Source of the DNA: Deltaproteobacteria bacterium
GTDB lineage: Bacteria; Desulfobacterota_B; Binatia; UBA9968
Length of the DNA: 6,523 nucleotides
Direction of reading: 5' to 3'
Assembly: GCA_005879255.1 (NCBI GenBank)
Contig: VBKY01000320.1
Span: 1-6,523 of the forward strand
Shown: positions 1 to 6,138 of the stretch, one piece after another
Numbering within the stretch: the stretch's first letter is position 1
Layout of the letters: the number at the start of each line of letters is the position of its first letter
The notes under the pieces: generated by a model
Told to the model about the DNA's origin: nothing
Seen by the model: only the letters and a program-made list of their open reading frames with translations
Databases searched by the model: none
Translations under genes and position numbers: made by a program

Positions 1-650
1 GCGACGGCAACACAAAGGACCTGGGACTGAAGGAACTGGGCATCCCGATCAATCAATACGGGTTGTTGATGAAGAAAGGCGCCCATCCCAAGCGCGAAAG
101 CCCCGACGGGTTCGATCCGATCACCTATCAGACCAAGGTCCCCAGCATCTACATCGCCGGCGACGTCATCGGCGCTCCCGCCCTGGCCAGCACCAGCATG
201 GAGCAGGGCCGCCTGGCCATGTGCCACGCCTTTGACCTGCACTACAAGACCAAGCTCGACCCGATTCTTCCGGCCGGCATCTACACGATCCCGGAGATTT
301 CCCAGGTGGGCAAAACCGAAGAAGAATGCAAAAACGCAAATATTCCATACGTCGTTGGCAAGGACAAATACGGCAATCACGGCCGCGGCCAGATCATCGG
401 CGACACCGAGGGGATGATCAAAATGATCTTCGAGGTCCCCAGCGGCAAGCTCCTGGGCGTGCACGTCATCGGCGAGATCGCCAGCGAGTTGGTTCATATC
501 GGTCTGGCCTGCCTGAGCTTCGGCGGCGACATAGACTTCTTCATCCACACGGTCTTCAACTATCCGACGCTGGGCGACGTCTACAAATACGCGGCGTACA
601 GCGCCCTGGGCAAATTGAACAAGGCCCGCGAGGCTGCCGTCAAGACATGA
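1..650 (+). CDS. sthA: Soluble (Si-specific) NAD(P)+ transhydrogenase, 3' part, 5' end outside window
   Basis: Open from the window edge (first full codon at 3) to TGA at 648-650, about 215 residues. This is the C-terminal half of a FAD-dependent pyridine nucleotide-disulfide oxidoreductase. The segment IYIAGDVIG (about 150-173) is the FAD-contacting GD motif, preceded by a GNTKDLGL stretch typical of the end of the NAD domain. The dimerisation domain starts at YTIPEISQVGKTEEE (about 280-325). The C-terminal FNYPTLGDVYKYAA (about 555-596) matches SthA; in dihydrolipoamide dehydrogenase this place carries the catalytic His of HPTxxE, which is Asn here. That favours transhydrogenase (hydride exchange between NADPH and NAD+, cytoplasmic) over a disulfide reductase. 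The N-terminal domain is not visible, so the presence or absence of a CXXXXC redox pair cannot be checked. It is convergent with the nrf/nap unit and probably unrelated to it. Remaining doubt is between SthA and another Lpd-like enzyme. Confidence 0.8.
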   Translation, partial: DGNTKDLGLKELGIPINQYGLLMKKGAHPKRESPDGFDPITYQTKVPSIYIAGDVIGAPALASTSMEQGRLAMCHAFDLHYKTKLDPILPAGIYTIPEISQVGKTEEECKNANIPYVVGKDKYGNHGRGQIIGDTEGMIKMIFEVPSGKLLGVHVIGEIASELVHIGLACLSFGGDIDFFIHTVFNYPTLGDVYKYAAYSALGKLNKAREAAVKT

Positions 651-793
651 CGGGCGAGGGAATTTTACACAATTTAGAGGCTCAAATCTTTTACGGCTTG
701 TTGCCTAAATATGGCGTGAGTTGCGAAAGTCGCGATTCAACCGCGGGGATCGTTTGGATTTAGCAGTAGAGAGCAGGGCTTAATTACGATGTC

Positions 794-946
794 TCAAGAT
801 GCGCAAACCACTGGCCACGCCGAGAGCAAGTGCCGCTCTCGGTTTTGGCCAAGCGTGGCAATCAAGAGTTGGAGGTTCTGCACGATCGCAATCAAGTAAT
901 CCTGAATTTGCACGCGCCACTGTCCGTGCCACCGTGCTCGTTTCAA
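794..946 (-). pseudogene. Transposase C-terminal remnant (DDE insertion-sequence type)
   Basis: Reading the minus strand from 946 to the TGA at 796-794 gives 50 residues beginning LKRARWHGQWRVQIQDYLIA, followed by IVQNLQLLIATLG. This is the characteristic end of DDE transposases of the IS1182/IS5-like kind, where an HGLxRARxRG stretch is followed by a VQIQxYLIAxxQNxxxL helix. The codon just upstream in frame is TGA, the expected HG before LKRAR is missing, and no start or catalytic DDE domain is present, so everything upstream has been lost. The break coincides with the palindrome at 945-963. The exact IS family is an inference from memory of motifs, not a search. It lies about 70 bases beyond the last gene of the nrf/nap unit, in the same direction. 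Confidence 0.6.
820..846 (+). terminator. Possible intrinsic terminator for the sthA-side transcript
   Basis: On the plus strand CCGAGAGC (820-827) pairs perfectly with GCTCTCGG (835-842) around a 7-base loop and is followed by TTTT (843-846). The 8-bp GC-rich stem plus T-run fits a Rho-independent terminator for sthA, about 170 bases past its stop. The T-run is short and the element lies inside the transposase relic, so it may have come with the insertion sequence. Confidence 0.35.
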
Positions 947-963
947 TCAGGGATTCCCTGATT
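945..963. repeat. Perfect 19-base palindrome at the edge of the transposase relic
   Basis: AATCAGGGA (945-953), a central T (954), then TCCCTGATT (955-963). As RNA it would fold as about 7 bp with a 5-base loop. On the plus strand it is followed by TTTTAG, on the minus strand by GAAACG. It sits about 54 bases beyond the stop of the last nrf/nap gene, exactly where the transposase reading frame breaks. It could be a transcription terminator, more likely plus-strand, or a recombination scar. Neither can be decided from sequence. Confidence 0.5.
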
Positions 964-1016
964 TTAGATCGGCAAATCAGTTAGGCAACGTGGGCTGGCT
1001 TTGTCTCGCTCATCGT

Positions 1017-1205
1017 CTAAAAAATTCCGTGCCGCTTGAGTTCGCGCAGCACCTTGACCGCATAACCCGCCGCCGCCACTACGAACAGAGGCTGTGCGAT
1101 GAAGATGAACGCACCCATCACATACGGGCCGGGATAGATTATGTAACCAAGACTAATAGCGAACGCGACAATCGCCGCCGCTGCTTCGCTGCGCAGTTCG
1201 CTCAT
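1017..1205 (-). CDS. Unrecognised 62-residue protein with two predicted membrane helices
   Basis: Starts at ATG 1205-1203 inside the preceding cytochrome gene (ATGA overlap with its stop), with a strong Shine-Dalgarno GGAGG (1217-1213) seven bases upstream, and ends at TAG 1019-1017. The start and tight coupling make it a real gene. The protein is almost entirely hydrophobic: helix one is about residues 8-24, then a YPGPY turn, helix two is about 28-50, and a basic tail KVLRELKRHGIF. It has no cysteines or heme motifs. NapE, a small protein of other nap operons, has one helix and I see no clear match, so I do not assign it. Position after the NapC-like gene suggests a membrane subunit or assembly partner of the nitrate-reducing complex; this is inference only. 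It is the last gene of the unit. Confidence 0.75.
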   Translation of the reverse strand: MSELRSEAAAAIVAFAISLGYIIYPGPYVMGAFIFIAQPLFVVAAAGYAVKVLRELKRHGIF

Positions 1206-1882
1206 TTCATCTCCTCCATAAGTTTCGCGTAATCAGCCGAGCCGGGTGTGCGCTGATCGCGCGTCGGATGCGCCTGGCCGTGGCAGTTGAGGCAACTCAT
1301 CGAGCTGTCGGCCAGCAAAGCGGCCGCCGTCTCATGCGACTTACCCGCCTTGAACTGCGGCATTCCCTGATGGCATTTAAGGCAGTTGTCGTTGTTGAAG
1401 CGGCCGCGCATCCGTATCGGCTCGCTGTAGGTGCGTGTCGTGTAGCGCGCGAGATGGCGGAAGCTCTCCATCTTCGCTTGCAGGTTTCCGCTCAGACCGT
1501 AGTCGGAATGACAGCCGTAGCATTGATCCTGCGGAATCCAGCGGTTTTTGAAATGGCGCGCGGCGAGCGTGCCGCTCGCGGGATTTCGCATATCGTTGAC
1601 CATCGGCAGCATGACGTGGCAGCGCGCGCAAGAGCCCACCTGATGCACGCCTTCAAAGGTGTGATAATTCGCCACCGCTACCGTCGCAAAGGGCAACGCC
1701 ACGATGCCTGCAAACGCCGCAAGCTTCCAGAACGCGGCCTGCGACATTCTGGCGTTGCCGACCGAGACTTGCTTTTCGGGTGACAGCGCGTTGAAGCGCG
1801 TCCGCGCGATCTTCCAGCAAAGCCCCGCGCCAGCCAGACAAAACACGGCACCCAGCAGGCGCACCAGCGTTACGGCTTCCAT
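1202..1882 (-). CDS. Membrane-anchored tetraheme c-type cytochrome, NapC/NirT/NrfH family quinol dehydrogenase
   Basis: With ATG at 1882-1880 the protein has 226 residues. That ATG shares one base with the napA stop (TGATG); a GTG three bases earlier is possible but less likely. Four heme-attachment motifs are visible: CARCH (85-89, followed by VM as in NrfH/NapC heme 1), CYGCH (121-125), CLKCH (167-171) and CLNCH (197-201). A SEPIRM segment before heme 3 parallels HEPIQM in the NrfH of this cluster, so the two are paralogues. Family role: oxidises menaquinol/ubiquinol and passes electrons to a periplasmic reductase, here presumably NapA, since napB is absent. Unusually, there are two hydrophobic segments (about 3-23 and 52-72) separated by a basic loop, instead of the single N-terminal anchor of NapC. 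The basic loop would be cytoplasmic and the hemes periplasmic. I withhold the symbol napC because of this topology. Confidence 0.88.
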   Translation of the reverse strand: MEAVTLVRLLGAVFCLAGAGLCWKIARTRFNALSPEKQVSVGNARMSQAAFWKLAAFAGIVALPFATVAVANYHTFEGVHQVGSCARCHVMLPMVNDMRNPASGTLAARHFKNRWIPQDQCYGCHSDYGLSGNLQAKMESFRHLARYTTRTYSEPIRMRGRFNNDNCLKCHQGMPQFKAGKSHETAAALLADSSMSCLNCHGQAHPTRDQRTPGSADYAKLMEEMK

Positions 1883-4155
1883 CACCCCACTACCTTTCTG
1901 AGAGAGACCGCCGTGACCTTGTACTCCGGCTCCTTCGAGGCCGCATCGACGTTGTCGGCCACAACGCGGTTGATGAGCAGTTTTGCGTCGTGGAAGGTTG
2001 CGAAGACGATGCCTTGAGGCGTGGATGAAGTCACACGCGCCCGGCCCTGCAGCGCGCCGTAACGGCTTTTGACTTCGACCTTGTCACCGGTTGCAATTTT
2101 GAGCATCCAGGCCTCCCGCTCGCTGACCTCGATCGCGGCATCGCCGCTCGCCCTGGCCAGCTCGCCGATGCGCCCGGTCATCGTCGCCGTGTGCCACTGT
2201 TCGAGCACGCGGCCGGTCGTCAGGTAGAGCGGAAACTCGGCGGATCTCTTTTCGGGCGAAGGAACGTAGGGCCGCAAGAAAACGACCGCCTTCTTGTCCG
2301 GCTGGCCGTAGAATTCTATGCCGGCGCCGCGGGTAACAAGCGGGTCGCTGCCTTCAACGTAGCGGCGCACTGTGCCGGGATGAGTTTCGTCAGGACACGG
2401 CCACTGCAGGCCCCTCTCTTTCTTCAATCGCTCGTAGGTCATGCCTTTGAAGTTGTACAGGCTGGACTCGGAAAAAAGCCGCCACTCGTTCCAGACATCC
2501 TTCGGCGCTCTGGACTTGATCAGCGCGCCGTGCCCCAGGCGGTCGGCCAGGTCGACGAGGATCTGCAGATCGCTGCGCGCCTGCGCGGGCGGTTCGAGCA
2601 GTTTCTCGATAAGTTGATAACGCCGCTCACCCTGGCCGACGACGCCTTCCTTTTCGACCCACAACGCCGCAGGCAACAACACGTCGGCCAACTGCGCCGT
2701 CTCGCTGTCCTCAAAAATCTCCGCCACCGCCAGGAAGCATTTCTCCATAGCAGCGCGGTAGCGGTCCGCGGCGGGCAGCGACTGCGCCGGGTTGGTGCAC
2801 ATCACCAGCGCGGCTTTCACCCGCCCGTCCTCCATCGCCCTGAAGAGATCGACGGCATCCAGCCCCGGCTTTTCCGAAATCGTTCCGTCCGGCACGCCCC
2901 AGAGTTTTTCCACCTCGTGGCGGTGCTTTTCGTTGGCGACCTGACGCCCGCAGGGGAGCAGGTGCCCCAGCGCGCCCACGTCGCGCACTCCGCCGCAGGC
3001 ATTCGGTTGCCCCGTGAGCGAGAAGGGCGTCGCGCCCGGTCGCCCGAACTGCCCCGTGATGAGGTGAAGTGCGTTGAGCATATTGTTGAGAAACACCCCT
3101 TGCGTGCGTTGATTGATGCCCATCGTCCAGAGCGATGTCGTCGCCTTCGAGCGCGCAAAGAGAAACGCGATTTCGCGGATTTGACTTGCGGCCACGCCCA
3201 GCTCTGCGGCGACGGTTTCAGGCTTGTAGGGTTCGAGAAAGGCCTTGAACGCGGCCAGATCAACTGTCTTCTGCCCGTCGCTGAAGCGCACGTGCCTTTC
3301 GATGAAGCCCGTATCGACGAGCCCTTCTGCGCAGATGACCTGCGCCATGGCGTTGAGCAGAAGCAAATCCGAGCCGGGAGTCGGCGCCAGGTGAATGTCC
3401 GCGCGCTCAGCGGTCAGCGTGCGGCGCGGATCAACGACGATGAGTTTGACGTCTTGGTTTGCGCGCCGGCGCTGTTGCGCGCGCTCAAACAGAGGCGGAT
3501 GGCATTCGAAGGGATTCGCGCCGATGATGAAGATGCAATCGGCATGATCGATGTCTTCGTAGCTTCCCGGAGGTTCGTCTTTGCCATAAACCTGTGTGTA
3601 GCCCGTCGCTGCCGAAGCCATGCACAGGCGCGGATTGCCGTCGACGTTGTTGGTGCGAATGCCTGCCTTGAAGAGTTTGTTCGCGGTATAGGACTCTTCG
3701 GTGACGAGCTGGCCGGAGCCATAGAACGCAACCGCATCCGGCCCTGATTCGGCGATCGCCTCTTTGAATCTCTGCGCGACAAGCGACATCGCCTCGTCCC
3801 ACGGTGCGTCGACGAGCTTGCCGTCGCGGCGGACTTTCGGCGTCGTGAGCCGGCCTTTCACATACGGCAACGCGCGCAGCATCGAGCCTTTGACGCAAAG
3901 CACGCCTTTGTTGTGCGCGATCTCATCGCCGCGAATATCGGTCACGCGGCCATCGCTCATTCCGACGAGCACACCGCAGCCCGTGCCGCAAAATCGGCAG
4001 ACCGATTTGTGCCAGGTGTCAGCGCTTTCCGCGGGGACTAGCGCCTCCAACGCGCCCCACGTGGCGGCTCCCAGGCCGTTGGCCGCGGCCACGCCCGCCA
4101 GAATTCGCAACAGGTCGCGGCGGCTCAAACCGCTTTCAACGTCTTCATTGCTCAT
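1882..4155 (-). CDS. napA: Periplasmic nitrate reductase catalytic subunit, monomeric Desulfovibrio-like type
   Basis: 757 residues from ATG 4155-4153, chosen because GAGG (4165-4162) lies six bases upstream; a TTG two codons earlier is in frame but overlaps that spacing. A Tat signal is present (SRRDLL at 11-16, then a hydrophobic run). The [4Fe-4S] ligands are Cys53, Cys56, Cys60 (CRFCGTGC) and Cys87, with Lys89 after it. NPRLCMASA (174-182) supplies Cys178, the probable molybdenum ligand of the bis-MGD cofactor. IGANPFECHPP (211-221), TGQPNACGG (381-389), WVEKEG (499-504) and TTGRVLEQWHT (646-656) match NapA. The NNVDGNPRLCMAS and GANPFECHPP wording resembles Desulfovibrio NapA (about 755 residues) more than the longer E. 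coli enzyme (828). It reduces nitrate to nitrite in the periplasm. Some segments (PPGSYEDI) also recall assimilatory NasA/NarB, but the Tat signal and respiratory context argue for NapA. No napB or napD is adjacent. It ends in TGA overlapping the next gene. Confidence 0.93.
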   Translation of the reverse strand: MSNEDVESGLSRRDLLRILAGVAAANGLGAATWGALEALVPAESADTWHKSVCRFCGTGCGVLVGMSDGRVTDIRGDEIAHNKGVLCVKGSMLRALPYVKGRLTTPKVRRDGKLVDAPWDEAMSLVAQRFKEAIAESGPDAVAFYGSGQLVTEESYTANKLFKAGIRTNNVDGNPRLCMASAATGYTQVYGKDEPPGSYEDIDHADCIFIIGANPFECHPPLFERAQQRRRANQDVKLIVVDPRRTLTAERADIHLAPTPGSDLLLLNAMAQVICAEGLVDTGFIERHVRFSDGQKTVDLAAFKAFLEPYKPETVAAELGVAASQIREIAFLFARSKATTSLWTMGINQRTQGVFLNNMLNALHLITGQFGRPGATPFSLTGQPNACGGVRDVGALGHLLPCGRQVANEKHRHEVEKLWGVPDGTISEKPGLDAVDLFRAMEDGRVKAALVMCTNPAQSLPAADRYRAAMEKCFLAVAEIFEDSETAQLADVLLPAALWVEKEGVVGQGERRYQLIEKLLEPPAQARSDLQILVDLADRLGHGALIKSRAPKDVWNEWRLFSESSLYNFKGMTYERLKKERGLQWPCPDETHPGTVRRYVEGSDPLVTRGAGIEFYGQPDKKAVVFLRPYVPSPEKRSAEFPLYLTTGRVLEQWHTATMTGRIGELARASGDAAIEVSEREAWMLKIATGDKVEVKSRYGALQGRARVTSSTPQGIVFATFHDAKLLINRVVADNVDAASKEPEYKVTAVSLRKVVG

Positions 4156-4174
4156 AGTCAACCTCTAGTTGGTC

Positions 4175-4217
4175 GTTTGGCGCACCGTGTTCAGGCGGAG
4201 AAAGACGGTCGCCAAAC
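4175..4217 (-). promoter_or_regulatory. Stem-loop in the nrfA-napA gap
   Basis: In the 69-base gap, 4175-4182 (GTTTGGCG) pairs with 4210-4217 (CGCCAAAC) and 4184-4188 (ACCGT) pairs with 4205-4209 (ACGGT). This gives 13 base pairs with one bulged base and a 16-base loop. The transcript continues without a U-run, so it is not a standard terminator. The stem ends about nine bases before the napA Shine-Dalgarno. An intercistronic stabilising or processing hairpin that sets different nrfHA and napA levels is the most economical reading; this is inference. Confidence 0.5.
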
Positions 4218-4224
4218 TGTCATC

Positions 4225-5646
4225 TCAGTGCTTGGCGCCTCGTGCGGGCTGTGCGCTAGTTTTCCCGTCGCGCAGCACAATCTGACCTTGCCGCGAGAAG
4301 TTAATGGACTCGCCGAGAATCCGCACAGCTTCCTGCGGCGCGTGAAAGCCGGTGGAGTTTTCAGCTTCGACGAAGTCCAGGTAAAACTGCGCCTTGCGCT
4401 GGAAGTCTTGCGCGGTCGCTAGCTCAGTATCCGTCTTGGCCGCCGCCTTCGCCACCTTCAGATCCCTGATCAAATCCATCAGCGCATCCATCGCCAGATT
4501 GCGCATCTTAAAGGTGCGCTCCTGAATAGTCTCGACGCGCCCCTTGAGCTCTTCCTCCGGCCACTTGTGGCAGGTCTGGCAGGCGCGATTGATATTGAGC
4601 ACCGGACTGCGCACGTGATGGTCGCTGATCTTCAGCGCGCCTTCGCGCTTGTAGGGCATGTGGCAATCGGCGCAGGTCACGCCGGAACGCGCGTGGATGC
4701 CTTGATTCCACATCTCGAACTCCGGGTGTTGCGCTTTAAGCACAGGCGCGCCCGTGTCAGCGTGCGTCCAGTCCTTGAACTTCGCCTCGTCGTAATAAGC
4801 TAGAATCTCTTCGACCTTCAAACCCTTCGCCCACGGATAGACCAGCCGCTTCTCCGGCCCTTTGAAGTAATACTCGACGTGGCACTGGCCGCAGACATAG
4901 GCGCGCATCTCCTGGCGCGTCGCCTGCTTGTTGACATCGTAGTTCTGAATGCCTTGCGTGGCCTTGAAAGCGCGAATGCCTTCGATGAACCCTGGACGAG
5001 TAACGCGCAACTGCATGCTGCTTGGATCGTGGCAATCAATGCACGCGACGGGATGCGTCACTAGTTTGCGTGCTTCGAAGTAAGGCATCTGATTCATCTT
5101 CTCGAAACCTTTGATGAGGTCGCCGTTGCCCGCTTTCTTGTAGGGCACGTAGATGGAGGCGTGGCACTGGATGCACGTGCCGGGCTGTTTGACGACCTGC
5201 TGGCGCTCGGTGAAGATCTGGTCATCGAGCATGTAGGCATGGCCGCGCTCTTCACGAAAATCTTTGGCGAACGCATAACCGGCCCACATGATCTTCAAGC
5301 GCGGGTCTTCTTCGATCTTCGATTGCGCAACGACCGAGCGTGGATCAGCTTTCGTCGGGGCACGCGGCAAGGCTTCGCTGCCGCCGAAGCGGGTGCGCAC
5401 CTGATCCACCGTGCGGCGATAGTCGTCGTACTGCGCAGGAAAATTCTTGCCCCACACAGCGGGATCTTCGGTATCGTCCGTAAGCTCGACCACCCGATAG
5501 AAAGGATTGCGCGCCTCCTGTTTGCGCTCGAAGATATTGACAAGCAGCGCAGCGATGCCAGCGGTCATGAGAGCCGCGACACCGACAAACACAAGGAACC
5601 TCAGCCAATTAAACGGCCGTTCGGGCGGATTGGTTTGTGCGATCAT
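4225..5646 (-). CDS. nrfA: Ammonia-forming cytochrome c nitrite reductase, pentaheme, CXXCH heme-1 form
   Basis: 473 residues from ATG 5646-5644. Five heme motifs: CIQCH (158-162), CIDCH (202-206), CGQCH (252-256), CADCH (325-329) and CQTCH (356-360). The six-electron reduction of nitrite to ammonium takes place at heme 1 in the periplasm. By recalled alignment to E. coli and Wolinella NrfA, the catalytic Arg (R148), Tyr (Y259 in CGQCHVEYYF) and His (H307 in LKAQHPE) are all present, as are the calcium ligands E258, Y259, K304 and Q306. FHAPQEA (434-440) carries a late distal His. Heme 1 is bound by CXXCH, not the classic CXXCK, so His162 replaces the usual lysine ligand; such NrfA variants are known. 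The N-terminus has one hydrophobic helix (about 14-37) with no evident cleavage site, so the protein may stay anchored. It lies 30 bases after nrfH. The Shine-Dalgarno is weak (AGGACGG, about 10-13 bases upstream). Confidence 0.95.
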   Translation of the reverse strand: MIAQTNPPERPFNWLRFLVFVGVAALMTAGIAALLVNIFERKQEARNPFYRVVELTDDTEDPAVWGKNFPAQYDDYRRTVDQVRTRFGGSEALPRAPTKADPRSVVAQSKIEEDPRLKIMWAGYAFAKDFREERGHAYMLDDQIFTERQQVVKQPGTCIQCHASIYVPYKKAGNGDLIKGFEKMNQMPYFEARKLVTHPVACIDCHDPSSMQLRVTRPGFIEGIRAFKATQGIQNYDVNKQATRQEMRAYVCGQCHVEYYFKGPEKRLVYPWAKGLKVEEILAYYDEAKFKDWTHADTGAPVLKAQHPEFEMWNQGIHARSGVTCADCHMPYKREGALKISDHHVRSPVLNINRACQTCHKWPEEELKGRVETIQERTFKMRNLAMDALMDLIRDLKVAKAAAKTDTELATAQDFQRKAQFYLDFVEAENSTGFHAPQEAVRILGESINFSRQGQIVLRDGKTSAQPARGAKH

Positions 5647-5676
5647 GAATTGAAGACCGTCCTTTTCTTGATTAGG

Positions 5677-6138
5677 TCACATTAGATGCCCCACGGAGCC
5701 ATGACAACGAATGCAGGATAACCGCCCGCCGTTGCTTTGCATGGCTTCTATGGCGTGGACAATTTCTTGATGGCAATTGCGACACGCCGTTTCAGTAACC
5801 GAACGGCTTCGCTCCTTCATTTGAATTGGCTCGTGAAAGTTTCCTGTGGTGAACGCATAGGAGTGCCAGAAGCCGTGATCTGCCTTGACATAATATTTCC
5901 CGAAAAAGTTGTGCGGCGTGTGACAATCATTACAAGTGGCGACCGCGCGATGGCTCGACTTGATCCACGCATCGTAGTGTTCTCGCATGATGTGGCAGTT
6001 GGCGCAGGCCGCCGGGTCATTGGTCAAATACGACCAGCCCTTGGCATAAAGAAAAGTGTAGCTGCCGATACCGAGCCCGAAACCCAGAACGACTCCGAAA
6101 ACGATGGCCGCAACTTGCTTGGGTGTTGCTGGTTTCAT
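5677..6138 (-). CDS. nrfH: Cytochrome c nitrite reductase small subunit, tetraheme quinol dehydrogenase
   Basis: 153 residues from ATG 6138-6136, with an AAGGGA ribosome-binding site (6153-6148) about nine bases upstream. One N-terminal membrane helix (about 9-31) is followed by a periplasmic domain with four heme motifs: CANCH (45-49), CNDCH (69-73), CRNCH (119-123) and CIRCH (142-146). Met51 in CANCHIM is at the place of the methionine ligand of heme 1 in Desulfovibrio NrfH. The segment GKYYVKADHGFWHSYAF (80-96) corresponds to the region with the quinone-site lysine and the aspartate near heme 1. Role: oxidises quinol and hands electrons to NrfA in a membrane-bound NrfHA complex. It is the first clear gene of the unit, so promoter elements should lie upstream of 6138. 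Length and motif order match the family, and the nrfH-nrfA order is the usual one. Confidence 0.94.
   Translation of the reverse strand: MKPATPKQVAAIVFGVVLGFGLGIGSYTFLYAKGWSYLTNDPAACANCHIMREHYDAWIKSSHRAVATCNDCHTPHNFFGKYYVKADHGFWHSYAFTTGNFHEPIQMKERSRSVTETACRNCHQEIVHAIEAMQSNGGRLSCIRCHGSVGHLM

Larger units (their letters stand above)
651..1016. other. Gene-poor convergent spacer with mobile-element debris
   Basis: No intact gene is supported here. The spacer separates the sthA-like gene (+) from the 3' end of the nrf/nap unit (-). It holds a degraded transposase C-terminus on the minus strand (794-946), a nested inverted repeat (814-859) and a 19-base palindrome (945-963). The part nearest sthA (651-790) is AT-richer with no convincing reading frame. 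It may include the outer end of the former insertion sequence, but no terminal inverted repeat pair can be shown because only one end would be left. Confidence 0.6.

Noticed and set aside
789..899. A plus-strand frame MSQDAQTTGHAESKC with a shifted continuation NQELEVLHDRNQ that recalls the catalase-peroxidase (KatG) N-terminus
   Set aside because: It needs a frameshift and lacks the WWPNQLNL core. The same DNA on the minus strand gives a much better uninterrupted transposase C-terminus.
799..984. A 61-codon plus-strand frame in the spacer
   Set aside because: Composition is Ser/Ala/Arg-rich without any motif, it has no clear ribosome-binding site, and it is antisense to the transposase relic.
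2191..3747. A 518-codon open frame on the plus strand opposite napA
   Set aside because: It lies wholly antisense to a gene with complete NapA motifs. Its translation is Arg/His/Gly-rich with no recognisable domain, as expected for the mirror frame of a GC-rich gene.
4156..4161. TTG at 4161 as the napA start, and GTG at 1885 as the cytochrome start
   Set aside because: In each case an ATG lies one or two codons inside with better spacing to the ribosome-binding site or a tidier stop/start overlap.
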